Counted from the stretch's first letter, positions 52,537 to 62,929 are shown. The stretch is DNA of 64,000 bases from Gloeocapsopsis crepidinum LEGE 06123 (GCF_015207655.1 NZ_JADEWN010000010.1:48651-112650), one strand, 5' to 3'. The notes: generated by a model from the letters alone, not told the origin. Numbers and translations: made by a program.

Positions 52537-53814
52537 TTATGCTGTAGCAACAGCCTCATCTTTAGAGACAATAACTGGTTCTTCCAACAGTTGAGTGTAT
52601 AATTTACTGAGTTGAGCAGCTACACCATCCCAGCTAAACATATCTTCTACTCGCTTTCTTGCTGCACAACCAAGCTGATCGCGCCACTCTGAATCACTTA
52701 AAATGCGGTCAATTGCGGTTGCAAAAGCATCATTATCTTTTGGTGGTGCGAGTAGTCCAGTTTTTTCTGATACTACTGTATACTGTAATCCACCAACATC
52801 GCTTGCTACAACAGGTGTGTAACTTGCCATTGCTTCAATTGCTACTAATCCAAACGGTTCGTAGTGACTAGGAACAACACAAACATCTGCTGCTGCGTAA
52901 TAGGTTGGTAGGTCGTCATCACCCAAACGCCCTGGGAATACAGTAAAGTCTTGCATTCCTAGTTCATTGACAATTCCTTCAATACGTTCGCGTTCTTTTC
53001 CGTCACTTTGTCCAGGACGGCTACCGCCACCGATGATCAGCTTGAGATCGGCATTTCCTCGTAGTTTTGACTGGGCAACAGCACGTACTAACGTTTCGAT
53101 GCCTTTACGGAAATCAAATCGTCCTACATAGAGAATTACTTTGGTATCAGGGTTAATTCCTAGTTGTTGTCTTGCTTGGTGCTGTTGAACTTTGCCAAAG
53201 CGGTCAATATCGGTACCACAAGGAATAATATCGATGTTGCCTTTAGTAGAGACGAGCGATCGCATGTGTTCTTGCTCTTGTGGACTTGTGGCAACGATGC
53301 GTTGTGCAGTCTCTAAAACCTCTTTTTCCACTGCTAAGCGAGTTTTGGCAATCATAGGAATTGTCGAAACTGACTTGTATTTAACTGCCCCTAGCGAGTG
53401 GTAAGTATGGACTTGCTTACAGCCCTGGACTTTCTTTAACTCCATACCTACTGCAGCAGACAGCCAATAATTTGTATGAACAATTTCATACTCAATTCCC
53501 GATTCTTGTTGAAACTCCAACATCTGCTCTACAAATTCGGGTATGTGCTTAAACAAGTTGTCTCGGGGTACAAATTCTTCTGGACCTGCAGTGATGCGAA
53601 TCGTACGGCAATTAGCACTGTGTTGGACAATCTTCTGTTGACTCGCACTTGCTTTACGGGTAAACATATCAACCTGCCATCCCAACTCAGCGAGTGCCTC
53701 TCCCACTTGCCGCACATAGACGTTTTGTCCTCCGGCTTCTTCCTTACCGATTTCAACCGCTGGATCTCCGTGGACTGAAATCAAGGCTATATGCTTTTGG
53801 CTTACAGAGTTCAT
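52537..53814 (-). CDS. GT4-family glycosyltransferase
   Basis: 425 aa GT-B glycosyltransferase (group 1). The N-terminal GGQNVYVRQVGEALAELGW loop and the C-terminal VPSHYEPFGLVAIEAMAS (EX7E) donor-binding motif are clear, together with LYVGRFDFRKGIETLV. The N-terminal half resembles sucrose-phosphate or MshA-like enzymes; donor and acceptor are unknown. It is preceded by nearly 900 bp without a gene. Confidence 0.9.
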   Translation of the reverse strand: MNSVSQKHIALISVHGDPAVEIGKEEAGGQNVYVRQVGEALAELGWQVDMFTRKASASQQKIVQHSANCRTIRITAGPEEFVPRDNLFKHIPEFVEQMLEFQQESGIEYEIVHTNYWLSAAVGMELKKVQGCKQVHTYHSLGAVKYKSVSTIPMIAKTRLAVEKEVLETAQRIVATSPQEQEHMRSLVSTKGNIDIIPCGTDIDRFGKVQQHQARQQLGINPDTKVILYVGRFDFRKGIETLVRAVAQSKLRGNADLKLIIGGGSRPGQSDGKERERIEGIVNELGMQDFTVFPGRLGDDDLPTYYAAADVCVVPSHYEPFGLVAIEAMASYTPVVASDVGGLQYTVVSEKTGLLAPPKDNDAFATAIDRILSDSEWRDQLGCAARKRVEDMFSWDGVAAQLSKLYTQLLEEPVIVSKDEAVATA

Positions 53815-54693
53815 GGTGTAGTTGTTACAACAATTTAGTTAGGTTTAAATTGGTTTTGAGGTGGTCGTGACCTATCCTTTAAAAACCAAAAAGGAATGTT
53901 CATCATTCTCAAGTTTAATTTACGCGGTCACACATTTCTTCACATCCCCTATGGGAAATACTGTAATCCGCTCAAAGTTAAACTTGTGAGTCACTATTAT
54001 TGCTTATTTTATGAAACTTTCAATTGCGCTTCTATCGTTAGTAAGAACTTTTGTATTTAATTTGGGCTAAATTTGCTCTAAGAAAGGTATCTTTGTATTC
54101 AACATTGCTCAACTTAAGTTGAGGAAAATACGGAGTTGATTAGAATTATTTCTAGCTGCTACTAATAGATGAATTTGGATGTAAGTCTTTGTATTATCTA
54201 CTTATGACTATGAACTATACATTGTAATCTCAATACTTACTGACATCTGATCGTATCTAGTATCTTGTTTTAAATCGCACATTACGTCTAAAGATAGAAA
54301 AACAAGCTATTAGTTTAATTAATGAATAAAATAAGTTTTGCTTAAGTTAATTTTGTTCTAAATTCTTCTTCTAACTCAATTGTTACACTTACTTTTGTCT
54401 ATTGTATGAAATCTGTATGAAATCGCACAATAGTTATTCAGTTTCAATGTTAAGCAAGGTACTAAAGCGATTGTTGATTTAGCATTTCTATGGCATCAAC
54501 ATAAATAGTCAAGTATGAACACTCAATTGAAAAAGCTTAAGAGCCAGCGCTAGTAATGTGGTAAATAATTGTTCTCACGCGTAAAGCACTGGCTGCGTCT
54601 AGTTTCATATTGCAAATGCATAAGGAAAAGGATCACTAAGCTTAAGCCTAGTAAGTTTGGATCTTGCTGCAATCCTTATTACCTCAGCACAAC
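53815..54693. other. Long spacer, no gene seen
   Basis: AT-rich with many stop codons in all frames. It should hold the glycosyltransferase promoter near its left end. A plus-strand 95-residue frame (54569-54856) runs antisense to the RNA-binding protein gene and is judged a shadow. No RNA gene was recognised. Confidence 0.5.
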
Positions 54694-55176
54694 TTACCCA
54701 TTACTTGTTTGTGCAGATAGCATTTGCTTTAACTTTTCCAATTCAGAAGCCCAGCGAGGATCTGGTTGGATGGTATCTGGGTTGTTGGAAGATTGGGTGC
54801 TGTTGTTACTACGACGTGACTTTTTGTTGTTCCGACGGGCTGAACCTTTTTCTTGATTACTGCCACTTGAATTATTGGTAGCAGCATTACTTGGACTAGA
54901 TTGTTCCTCGTCTTCTTGTCCCTTAGAACGAGGTAGTGCTTTTTCAATTTTGAGAGGAGTGTCTTTGAACATGTAACCATTGAATTTCTCAATGATTTGA
55001 TCAGCCTGTTCGTCACTATTAACTGTTACAAAGCCAAAGCCGCGACATTTACCAGTTTTCCGATCTTTTATTACTTTTGTAGTAACTGAATCCCCAGCTT
55101 CTGCAAAAACTGCTTGCAGTTCCTGGCGTTCTAACTCTTCTTTCGGCAAATTGCCAATATATAGACGAACTGACAT
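54694..55176 (-). CDS. RRM-type RNA-binding protein (Rbp)
   Basis: 160 aa. One RRM (1-80) with RNP2 LYIGNLP and RNP1 CRGFGFVTV is followed by a Ser/Asn/basic-rich linker (85-135) and a conserved end (PDPRWASELEKLKQML). Cyanobacterial Rbp proteins are cold-induced RNA-binding proteins involved in mRNA handling and localisation; cold control here is family knowledge only. The start ATG 55176 follows a 580-bp spacer that may include a long leader. Confidence 0.9.
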   Translation of the reverse strand: MSVRLYIGNLPKEELERQELQAVFAEAGDSVTTKVIKDRKTGKCRGFGFVTVNSDEQADQIIEKFNGYMFKDTPLKIEKALPRSKGQEDEEQSSPSNAATNNSSGSNQEKGSARRNNKKSRRSNNSTQSSNNPDTIQPDPRWASELEKLKQMLSAQTSNG

Positions 55177-55760
55177 GGAAGATACCTCCGGACTTGGGTG
55201 CGAATAGAATTGGTAACAAAACTGTTTACATTACATGAGGAAGGCTGGATAATGACTGGATTTGACGTGCGTTGCAACAAACCAATTTTTCACTTTGATA
55301 TTTGCCAACCTCTAAAATATAGTTCTTTGCCTGATCCAAGGCTATAGCTTCTTGTAACTCATCTGCTGATTAACTGGTTAAGTATATATTCCACCAGCTG
55401 CCAGCTGTTTTGCTACGGGTAACGCCTTTGGTTTGCTGGAACGTTGACACCATTCTTTACAGTATCATGGCATTCGTCTTGTCAGCACTTAAAAATCAAC
55501 ATTTCCGTCTTTAGCAATATTTTTGACTCGGTATCAGTAGCTTTATCCATCTAAGGCGAGGCTCTTCTTGTTTAGAGCGAGAAATAAAAACCAGCCTTTG
55601 GCTGGTTGAGCTTGCTGTGTTGGAACAAGGAAAGAATAACCTTATACTGCTTTGACCAGGCAATTAATTACTTATACGCAATACGTTACCTAAGACAAGT
55701 TTTGGTTTTATGTAAAATAATTTAACACAAGCTAATCGAACTCTGCAATTTTTCTTCATA
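55177..55760. other. Spacer/leader upstream of the rbp gene
   Basis: It holds the presumed rbp promoter and leader. A strong terminator for the M48-like gene lies at 55581-55607. No gene is visible. Confidence 0.5.
55581..55607 (-). terminator. Rho-independent terminator after the M48-like gene
   Basis: On the minus strand AACCAGCC and GGCTGGTT form an 8-bp stem with a 3-base loop, followed by TTTATTT. It lies about 155 bp beyond the stop at 55761. Confidence 0.8.
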
Positions 55761-57839
55761 TTATTTTGTACCACCCTGTAAGATAATATATGCTCCCCAG
55801 ATAGCGGCGGCGCAAGCTAAAATTGTAGACCAAACTGGATGATAACTACGACCACTACGAGTTTGATGCCAAGTATCAAGATCTAACCACAATGTAGCTC
55901 CGCGACGACACCACCCAGTCACGACAATATATTGACCAACAAGCGGTGAATGGTTATTGAGCAATGTGTCAACAAGTTTCGGTAATGGTTGATGCAGTTG
56001 GATTAATCCAATATCCGATTCTAAAATCAAAACTGGCACTAACCAGTTACTGATACCGCGGCGTCCTAGGAGTTTACCTTGCAGACGTAGCGGTTGGCTA
56101 TTTAGGGGGAGCATATTAGGGTTAGATAAGAAATTGAGGAGTTCAAACTTTGAGTTGGAAAAGTTGCTGTCAGGGAAAAAAGAATTGATGCGAATAAACG
56201 TACCAATACTAAAGCCTATTGGTAAGAAACCTAAAATTAAAAACCAGTCACCAAACATCCATGCTAACTGCGGTATTCTTAACCAAACTCCAATTGCACC
56301 AATTAACCAAGTCAGACATCCAAGAATTAAGCCTAGGATAATGCAAAAAAAAGGAGCACCTTGTCGTAAAAAAGGCACAAAGGTTGACCTATCTACGCTT
56401 GTTCTCAGGAACGCTAATTCAGGCTTCAAAGACCAATTTTGAGCAATGTCAGCAAGACGTTGCAAGCGATCGCCTACAAGCGGATGTGTCTGGTTAAGAC
56501 TAAACCAGTATCGATAAGGATGACAACAGTCCCAAGTTAGTACAGACTCAAAGTCAGTCGATGTTTTGCATGGACTAAGAGTCATAGCTTGATGGTGATT
56601 GATAGGAACAAGCAACTGCCAACTTTCCAATAGCCAACTTAGACATTCTTGTTTTTGAATGTCTGTTGCGACACCTTGAGTAATTTTAAGTAAAGCACGA
56701 GTTAAACCATTTGGATTACCTGTTATTTCAGTTGAAGAGCGATCGCTGTAGTAAATTCGTACCTGAGATAGCCAAACTGCAGGAATGCAAAGAAGATACC
56801 AAACCACGTAGGCAAAATTAGCGATAACACCAGCAAGAAATCGCAGATAAAAGTAAGGAATTTTATGACTCCATTGCGATATTTGGTAATAAGCAGTGTA
56901 AGGTAACTGCGTTGCAGCCATAATTAAGGACATGATGGCAAAATCTTTGTGAGCAATATGTCCTAGTTGCGTTGCATAAATCGTGGCAATTTCATTCGCT
57001 GTTAAGTGTTCTAGAAGCCCTTGAGTAACTACAATACGGGCATTTCTAGGTAAGTTGCCATAGGTGAGTGCTAGCGGTACTGAAATTGGTAATAATCTCA
57101 GCTGTGGTACTTTCCAATTTTGCCGTTGAGAGTAGCGTTCTAGCAATTGGCGGGCTTCTGGGCTATGAGATGTTAGTGTATCGAGTGATAAGGGTTGTAA
57201 ACCATAAAATACTTGTAGCAATCCATCAAGTAACCAGGGAGAGACGCTAAGCAATATAAAAAGTGTGACGAGAACAAACTGTGTCGGATCGCGGTAAAAA
57301 AGTTGGATTGGTTCTAGGTAGGGTAAGTTAACTAATAAATCGTTAGTGACCCCCATGAATACTTGTAGCAGTTCGCGGATTAGCCAAAAGAACGCGATCG
57401 CTGTTCCTGCTTGTAGTAACCACAGCGGGAGCAAATTTATCTGAGGCAGTCGTTGTAGTTTTTTTAATCGTTGGGTATAGTGTCCGGTTGAAAGTGTCGC
57501 TGGTGTGGCAGAATTCTGCTTTAGTGAACTAGTGCGATCAGATTGATTTACTTGGGTTAGTTTAAGTTGTTGAGAAGGGCGGTTTAATTCTTGAAGATGA
57601 CGCAATGCCCATGTTTGAATTTGAGGATCGGGATGATGGCTTAAAGTTTGGCAAAGTGCGATCGCACGTTCATCTCTAATATTTTTATAAGCAATGACTA
57701 AACCCATCTGGACTTTCACAAGCGTTGTAGGGTCATTGTAGTTTTGGATCGCCGCTTCAAGTTGCGCGATCGCCTTGTGATAATCTCCTTGATTTAAAGC
57801 TGTTAATCCAGCTACTACAGATGAATGAGGAGCAGCCAT
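55761..57839 (-). CDS. M48 (HtpX-like) metalloprotease homologue with degenerate active site
   Basis: 692 aa. The N-terminal TPR-like helices (1-90) precede a membrane-embedded M48 domain with helices near 137-160, 190-210, 300-355 and 495-545. The site that should read HExxH reads TQLGH (residues 290-294, YATQLGHIAHKD), so the first His and the catalytic Glu are missing. The third-ligand segment, usually RE-Y-AD, reads RIYYSDRSSTEITGNPNGL with Ile in place of Glu. It is therefore unlikely to be an active zinc protease and may be a scaffold. The C terminus (about 570-680) holds a separate beta-rich domain. Confidence 0.85.
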   Translation of the reverse strand: MAAPHSSVVAGLTALNQGDYHKAIAQLEAAIQNYNDPTTLVKVQMGLVIAYKNIRDERAIALCQTLSHHPDPQIQTWALRHLQELNRPSQQLKLTQVNQSDRTSSLKQNSATPATLSTGHYTQRLKKLQRLPQINLLPLWLLQAGTAIAFFWLIRELLQVFMGVTNDLLVNLPYLEPIQLFYRDPTQFVLVTLFILLSVSPWLLDGLLQVFYGLQPLSLDTLTSHSPEARQLLERYSQRQNWKVPQLRLLPISVPLALTYGNLPRNARIVVTQGLLEHLTANEIATIYATQLGHIAHKDFAIMSLIMAATQLPYTAYYQISQWSHKIPYFYLRFLAGVIANFAYVVWYLLCIPAVWLSQVRIYYSDRSSTEITGNPNGLTRALLKITQGVATDIQKQECLSWLLESWQLLVPINHHQAMTLSPCKTSTDFESVLTWDCCHPYRYWFSLNQTHPLVGDRLQRLADIAQNWSLKPELAFLRTSVDRSTFVPFLRQGAPFFCIILGLILGCLTWLIGAIGVWLRIPQLAWMFGDWFLILGFLPIGFSIGTFIRINSFFPDSNFSNSKFELLNFLSNPNMLPLNSQPLRLQGKLLGRRGISNWLVPVLILESDIGLIQLHQPLPKLVDTLLNNHSPLVGQYIVVTGWCRRGATLWLDLDTWHQTRSGRSYHPVWSTILACAAAIWGAYIILQGGTK

Positions 57840-57875
57840 GATTTTATTGTGTCAAATTGATGAAATTTTTATTTT

Positions 57876-58244
57876 ATGAATTTCTCTTGTAACAGTGCCT
57901 TTGTAACGTTAGCAACAGTTGATCTAGAAAAGTTAGTGCTTTTCTACAGTAATCTACTAAATATAAAACCACAGCATTACACTCTAAATCGTTATGCCGA
58001 GTTTCAGTTACCAGGTTTGCGATTAGGTATTTTTAAACCAAAGCAAATGCACCAACCTGAGTTTGAGAACTCAAGTAGCGCAATGAGTTTGTGCTTAGAA
58101 GTCAGTGACCTAGAAAATGCCATTGCGCACCTTACTCATCTAGGCTACCCACCACTAGGCGAAACATTAACAGCTTCTCACGGAAAAGAAATATATGCCT
58201 ACGATCCACAAGGCAATCGTCTAATTCTACATCAGTCTAGTTGA
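57876..58244 (+). CDS. VOC-family (glyoxalase/dioxygenase fold) protein
   Basis: 122 aa, one vicinal-oxygen-chelate module: ATVDLEKLVLFYSNLLNIKP, FQLPGLRLGIF, LCLEVSDLENAIAHLTHLGY and YDPQGNRLILHQ. It is the size of a single VOC unit that would dimerise. Its substrate is unknown. It diverges from the M48-like gene (36 bp apart). Confidence 0.9.
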   Translation: MNFSCNSAFVTLATVDLEKLVLFYSNLLNIKPQHYTLNRYAEFQLPGLRLGIFKPKQMHQPEFENSSSAMSLCLEVSDLENAIAHLTHLGYPPLGETLTASHGKEIYAYDPQGNRLILHQSS

Positions 58245-58290
58245 CGTCAATCATTGGCTATTAACTCTACTAAGGCATCGCCATGCATCA

Positions 58291-58593
58291 TTACCAATTA
58301 AAATATTGAATTACATCCGCTAAACCGTAGATACTAATAATCAGCATCAGGACTGCAGTTACTTGAGTTGCACGGATATAAGGTGAAGGGGCGATCGCTT
58401 CGCGGATCAAAATTGAGATTGACGATCCAATGACAAAACTGAGGCTTAATACTAAATAAGGCCAGAATGGTACAAGACTCCAAACTGTTAAGAGGATTAA
58501 TGCTATCCACAGCATAATAAGCTCAACAAAGCGGGGTGGATTGTACTGGCTAGATAAGATTAAAGTATTCAGCCAAAAGCGCCAAATTGCCAT
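58291..58593 (-). CDS. Small membrane protein, three to four helices
   Basis: 100 aa. Hydrophobic segments are near residues 25-42, 44-62 and 78-95, with the short N terminus MAIWRFWLNTLILSSQYNPP. No family is recognised. It follows chlI after 24 bp on the same strand and is probably co-transcribed with it. Confidence 0.72.
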   Translation of the reverse strand: MAIWRFWLNTLILSSQYNPPRFVELIMLWIALILLTVWSLVPFWPYLVLSLSFVIGSSISILIREAIAPSPYIRATQVTAVLMLIISIYGLADVIQYFNW

Positions 58594-58617
58594 ATTGTGC
58601 CTACCAACAAGAGATAA

Positions 58618-59724
58618 TTAGCGACGTCCACTCATCTGGGCGGTACCGTTTGACTGTGCACTCTCGGTAACATCTTCAATACCGAATACGCGGTTGAAAG
58701 CTTTTTCGACTTTGTATCCAGAGTCAATTGCTTCCAAGGGGTCTTTCCGCAAGCGATGACGCAAGCATAACGTAATGACGCGACGAATATCATCGACAGT
58801 GACTTCGGTACGTCCTTCAAAGGCTGCTAAAGCTTTTGCAGCACGATTTGTGACAATATCGCCACGTAAGCCATCAACATCAAGTTCGGAGCAGACTTCT
58901 GAGATGTTTACTCTCAAGTCGTAATCAAGATTCACTGAAGGTAGTAGTGCTTGAGCTTGAATTAATTTTTGTTGCAATTCTTGCTGCTGGGGTAGATATT
59001 TTTCTAAAAACTGCTGCGGATTTTGATCGAATTCAGCTCGTTGTTCAACGATTTGAACGCGTAATGCGGGTTCTTTTACAGTGTGAATTTCTGCGTGCAT
59101 CCCAAAGCGATCGAGGAGTTGCGGACGCAGTTCGCCCTCTTCGGGGTTTCCGGAACCCACCAAAACAAAGCGTGCAGGATGACGAATCGAAATACCTTCA
59201 CGTTCTACAGTGTTCCAACCCCCTGCTGCTGAGTCGAGAAGAACATCTACTAAGTGGTCGTCGAGTAAATTGACTTCATCAACATAGAGAATGCCTCGAT
59301 TTGCTTTAGCAAGAAGTCCTGGTTCAAACGCTTTAATTCCTTCAGATAAGGCTTTTTCAATATCGATAGTGCCACAAACTCGATCTTCAGTTGCGCCCAA
59401 GGGCAAGTCAACCATAGGAACTTTTTTGTGCGTGACAGGAATTTCTGCTTGCTGTTCGATTTGCTGCCTGACAGCATCGCTCATTAGTTCAGGATCTTGA
59501 GGATCGCTATTAAAAGGGTCATCAGCAACAACTTCAATTTCTGGAAGTAAATCAGCTAATGCCCGAATTGTTGTTGATTTACCAGTACCGCGATCGCCCA
59601 TAATCATGACACCACCAATTTTGGGGTCAATCACGTTCAACAACAAGGCAAGTTTCATTTCTTCCTGACCGACAATGGCAGTGAAGGGAAAAACGCGACG
59701 GACAGCTTGGGCAGTTGAACTCAC
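58618..59724 (-). CDS. chlI: Magnesium chelatase ATPase subunit I
   Basis: 368 aa AAA+ ATPase that, with ChlD and ChlH, inserts Mg into protoporphyrin IX. Walker A is GDRGTGKST (43-51), Walker [12 protein letters not shown]; the ChlI insertion [20 protein letters not shown] and sensor segments are typical. GTG start at 59724. With bciB this is the second chlorophyll gene in the window. ChlH and ChlD are not here. Confidence 0.96.
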   Translation of the reverse strand: MSSTAQAVRRVFPFTAIVGQEEMKLALLLNVIDPKIGGVMIMGDRGTGKSTTIRALADLLPEIEVVADDPFNSDPQDPELMSDAVRQQIEQQAEIPVTHKKVPMVDLPLGATEDRVCGTIDIEKALSEGIKAFEPGLLAKANRGILYVDEVNLLDDHLVDVLLDSAAGGWNTVEREGISIRHPARFVLVGSGNPEEGELRPQLLDRFGMHAEIHTVKEPALRVQIVEQRAEFDQNPQQFLEKYLPQQQELQQKLIQAQALLPSVNLDYDLRVNISEVCSELDVDGLRGDIVTNRAAKALAAFEGRTEVTVDDIRRVITLCLRHRLRKDPLEAIDSGYKVEKAFNRVFGIEDVTESAQSNGTAQMSGRR

Positions 59725-59772
59725 AGAAAATTACCTGAAATGGGGACACCGTTTTTCATTGTGCCACACTCT

Positions 59773-59811
59773 GAGGGGTTAGGGGTGAGGAGTGAGGGGT
59801 GAGAGGGAAAA
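59773..59811. repeat. GGGGTTAGGGGTGAGG-type heptamer repeats
   Basis: GAGGGGTTAGGGGTGAGGAG and TGAGGGGTGAGAGGG fill the spacer upstream of chlI, with a similar run at 12269-12297. Confidence 0.65.
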
Positions 59812-59830
59812 AGAGATCGACTCCATATTT

Positions 59831-60169
59831 TCAAGCGATCGCAAAAAGCTGTCGTAGTGCTTTTTGGACTGCTAATTTATCTGTTTGAGCTAATATGCCT
59901 ATTTGTTTGATAACTATAGAGTCGTCTAGGGTAAACAACTTCATCCGTACCACCGAAGCGGCTTTAAGTCCGGCACTTGCCAAGTTAGCGATCGCAACAT
60001 CAAGTATCCACGGAGAATGACTGGCAGTAGTAATCATTGCCATCACGCTTCTATTGGAAGGAGTATTGAAAACGTCATCACTTAACACAAGTGCTGGGCG
60101 TCTTTTTGTCGCGGAAATATCAGTAAAGGGAAACGGTACGACAACAACATCGAACTGGCTATAGGTCAC
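59831..60169 (-). CDS. MazF/PemK-like toxin (second pair)
   Basis: 112 aa from GTG 60169. It has the MazF opening FDVVVVPFPFTDISATKRRPAL and LSDDVF. The C-terminal half LAQTDKLAVQKALRQLF fits the family. The start overlaps the antitoxin stop by 11 bases. It is distinct in sequence from the toxin at 18.8 kb. Confidence 0.88.
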   Translation of the reverse strand: MTYSQFDVVVVPFPFTDISATKRRPALVLSDDVFNTPSNRSVMAMITTASHSPWILDVAIANLASAGLKAASVVRMKLFTLDDSIVIKQIGILAQTDKLAVQKALRQLFAIA

Positions 60170-60398
60170 GATAAGCTTCCTCGTCTGCGACCGATTCCCA
60201 CTCGCCTAAAGTTTCTGCTACAGCATTCAGATAATTCCAATCAAGCGATGGCGCTTTTTTTAATACCACTTGCCCTGACTCAATTTCAAACGCTACACAA
60301 TCACCTTGCGCAATTTTCAGTACTTTTCTGACATCTTGAGGAATCGTTGCTTGGTATTTCTTTGTCACTCTAGACACGAGTAATTTGCGTCTAGCCAT
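60159..60398 (-). CDS. AbrB-type antitoxin (second pair)
   Basis: 79 aa, ATG 60398. The swapped-hairpin AbrB/PrlF motif reads SRVTKKYQATIPQDVRKVLK (residues 9-28), with the acidic C terminus TLGEWESVADEEAYRDL. It is paired with the overlapping MazF-like gene downstream. Confidence 0.88.
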   Translation of the reverse strand: MARRKLLVSRVTKKYQATIPQDVRKVLKIAQGDCVAFEIESGQVVLKKAPSLDWNYLNAVAETLGEWESVADEEAYRDL

Positions 60399-60462
60399 AA
60401 AATAAATCTGCTCTCGATTCGAGACAATAACTTTTATAGTAATACGGTATTACTTAGGTTGA

Positions 60463-61974
60463 CTAAGGCAACCAAAAGTCTGGGAGTAAGTTCTGAGTTA
60501 GGTAATGTAGAGTATTGTTGAGCGATCGCCCAAGCTGAATGTGTGGTTCATCAGATTCAACAGGAATAATTGCAGCTGGAGTACCGCGTCCAAAGCGTGA
60601 AATAACCAAGTTAGCTGCTTCCAACCCTGTAACATAAGCTTTTTCCTGCGACCAAGAACCGTGACGGTTGACAATCCAGTCACCGCTCATAAACACATTT
60701 TTGATACTTGTCGTTGCTGGCAGCATGTATTGATAACTACCAGGTGCGAAATGCGTCACAGCCCTTGGTAAACGAATCACGTTGCTATCGATGACTTTGG
60801 CGGTACGAAAAGCAGGAATACACTTTGCTAAGTCACGCTGTACTAATGACATAATTTCTGCATCACTCAAGGGAAGAAATTGATTAGCGTGGTAAAAATC
60901 AGCTTCAATGACTGTACCTGGGGTATTGCGGTATTCATCATGTAGTGCGTTTAAATCGAAAAATGTCCAGCCTGTTGTCGCATTAAACCCAAAACACGCA
61001 TTTGATGGGCGGGGAATCTCAATTTTGCGGTCAAACCACAACCTAGTGGCTAAGACATCGATAGCACCTAAATTCATGACATCACGGAATTCTTGATAGC
61101 TTTGCAGGGAGAGGCTACTACTAATAATCTTTTGCATCCCACTGATTCCCACCGCAAAGATAACTGCATCAGCGGTAAAAACTCGTTCTCCACAAACAAC
61201 ACCTGTTGCTTGACCGTTATCATCAAGAATTAAATCACTTACCCGTTGATTTGCTAATAACTTACCACCAGCTTGCTCGATGCGCTTGACCCAAGGCTGA
61301 AAAATCATTTCGCCTACAGTTCCGCGACACCAAACGACATCAAAATTTGGTTGATGCGCCAAGATAAAGTAATACAGCATTCCTAAAGTTGCAGCAGCAG
61401 AACATTGTTCGCCAGGGGCAAATAAACCAACTAAAAGCATCGGTTCAAAGGAATCGCGATATAAACGTGCTGAAACACCAAAATCTTTAAATAACTCTCT
61501 GGCGGTGACAGAATCGTAGCGTCGCCATGCAGCGTCAGAGTTATCGAAGTCAATTACAGCGTAAAGTAGCGGTAAAGCACTCAGGCGATCAATCAGAGGT
61601 AAACGCTGAAACTGAGTGTAGAGAAATGTTCCAAGTGGTGCAGGAAGTCGCGGTAGATCTTGAAAAATAGGCGATACGACTTCTAATCCTGCTGGGGAAT
61701 ATTGCGAGGAACGAGTAAACGGCGTAAAAGGGGTAATACCTAACTCGCGTACGAGGGAAAAGGTGTTGCAGTAGGGATACCAAAAACCATGAATTCCGGC
61801 TTCTACTGAACGTCCTGCGGCTTGCCAACCTGCGACTAGCCCACCAGGATAGGGACTTGCTTCCAAAAGCGTCACATCGTAGCCTTGCTTTGCTAAATGA
61901 TAAGTCGCCCCTAACCCAGCCCAACCAGCACCGACAACAATAATTTTGGGGGAAGGTTGTGATGTTGATTGCAT
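60463..61974 (-). CDS. FAD-dependent carotenoid-desaturase-like oxidoreductase
   Basis: 503 aa. The dinucleotide fold is IIVVGAGWAGLGATYHLAKQ with the following acidic LLEASPYPGGL. The C-terminal FAD-binding segment is FMSGDWIVNRHGSWSQEKAYVTGLEAANLV. It belongs to the amine oxidase/phytoene and zeta-carotene desaturase superfamily, and its substrate is unknown; related cyanobacterial proteins are often mis-named zeta-carotene desaturase. It lies 64 bp before the antitoxin gene on the same strand. Confidence 0.88.
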   Translation of the reverse strand: MQSTSQPSPKIIVVGAGWAGLGATYHLAKQGYDVTLLEASPYPGGLVAGWQAAGRSVEAGIHGFWYPYCNTFSLVRELGITPFTPFTRSSQYSPAGLEVVSPIFQDLPRLPAPLGTFLYTQFQRLPLIDRLSALPLLYAVIDFDNSDAAWRRYDSVTARELFKDFGVSARLYRDSFEPMLLVGLFAPGEQCSAAATLGMLYYFILAHQPNFDVVWCRGTVGEMIFQPWVKRIEQAGGKLLANQRVSDLILDDNGQATGVVCGERVFTADAVIFAVGISGMQKIISSSLSLQSYQEFRDVMNLGAIDVLATRLWFDRKIEIPRPSNACFGFNATTGWTFFDLNALHDEYRNTPGTVIEADFYHANQFLPLSDAEIMSLVQRDLAKCIPAFRTAKVIDSNVIRLPRAVTHFAPGSYQYMLPATTSIKNVFMSGDWIVNRHGSWSQEKAYVTGLEAANLVISRFGRGTPAAIIPVESDEPHIQLGRSLNNTLHYLTQNLLPDFWLP

Positions 61975-62022
61975 AGCGTACCTTGATAATTCCTAAGTCT
62001 AGAATGACACTATTTGTTTGTC

Positions 62023-62055
62023 AGCAATTAGCACTTAGTAATTAGCGATTAGTTA
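62023..62055. repeat. TTAGTAATTAGCGATTAG heptamer-like repeat
   Basis: CAATTAGCACTTAGTAATTA and GCGATTAGTTAATTC lie in the spacer between the divergent oxidoreductase and ferredoxin-like genes. Confidence 0.55.
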
Positions 62056-62146
62056 ATTCAGTGTCTCAGCAGCCATTGAGGCTACAAAATAATTATTATG
62101 CTTAAATTGGAAAGCTGGGATAAAAAGTGAATTTGGTGATGTAACC

Positions 62147-62629
62147 GTGATGAATGAATCAGCAGCAACCGATTTTACTGCCGCAGATGTTGTCAATGAG
62201 AATTGTACGGCGCAAGATCTAGAGGGATTGAATGCTTGCGTTCAAAGTTTAGGGTTGCCACAGATCCAACGTCATATATTTATTTGTGCTGACCAGACTC
62301 TCGCGCAATGTTGCTCCAAAGAAGCTAGTCTGGAATCTTGGGAGTATCTCAAAAAGCGCTTGAAACAGCTAAAACTTGACAAACCAACTGCGACACGTCC
62401 GAGTTGTGTCTTTCGCACTAAAGCAAATTGTCTACGAGTGTGCTGCCAAGGACCGATTTTAGTTGTCTATCCTGATGGTGTGTGGTATCGACAAGCAACC
62501 CCAGAAGTGATTGAACGCATTCTCCAGGAGCATATTATTTGTAATCGAGTTGTTGAGGAATACGCTTTTTTGACACATCCTCTACCTGAACCCGCCGCAA
62601 TGGTAAAGGAGACTGCGGATGTTGAATAG
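62147..62629 (+). CDS. Thioredoxin-like (2Fe-2S) ferredoxin domain protein
   Basis: 160 aa; GTG 62147 and ATG 62150 are both possible starts. The thioredoxin-like [2Fe-2S] fold is recognised from HIFICADQTLAQCC and RTKANCLRVCCQGPILVVYP then DGVWY, with Cys ligands in both halves. The N terminus is variable. The redox partner is unknown. Confidence 0.85.
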   Translation: MMNESAATDFTAADVVNENCTAQDLEGLNACVQSLGLPQIQRHIFICADQTLAQCCSKEASLESWEYLKKRLKQLKLDKPTATRPSCVFRTKANCLRVCCQGPILVVYPDGVWYRQATPEVIERILQEHIICNRVVEEYAFLTHPLPEPAAMVKETADVE

Positions 62630-62929
62630 CGATCGCTACCGACATTAGTCAACCTCAATCAAAAATAAGATAATTTCTAACTGCATACCAACAATTCCTA
62701 AGAATGCAGATATAATATCGCGTTAGATATACTTCAAAATTTTCGTACCATTGTTAATATCTCAGTGCTTCTATCTCAATTACGGCTTGCAAACCCTCTC
62801 AAAAAACATAATGTTAATATACTTTAACCACAAAATAATATTATTAACAACATGCCAACAAGCAGAAAATATTGTAGAAAAGATTATTGATAAATACCTT
62901 TAGCTCAATTGTAGTGAGTAGCATATACC
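62630..62929. other. AT-rich spacer before the response regulator
   Basis: It should hold the response regulator promoter; no gene or RNA structure is apparent. Confidence 0.45.

Noticed and set aside
54569..54856. 95-residue plus-strand ORF
   Set aside because: Antisense to the RRM protein gene and its downstream spacer; no start signal or family character.
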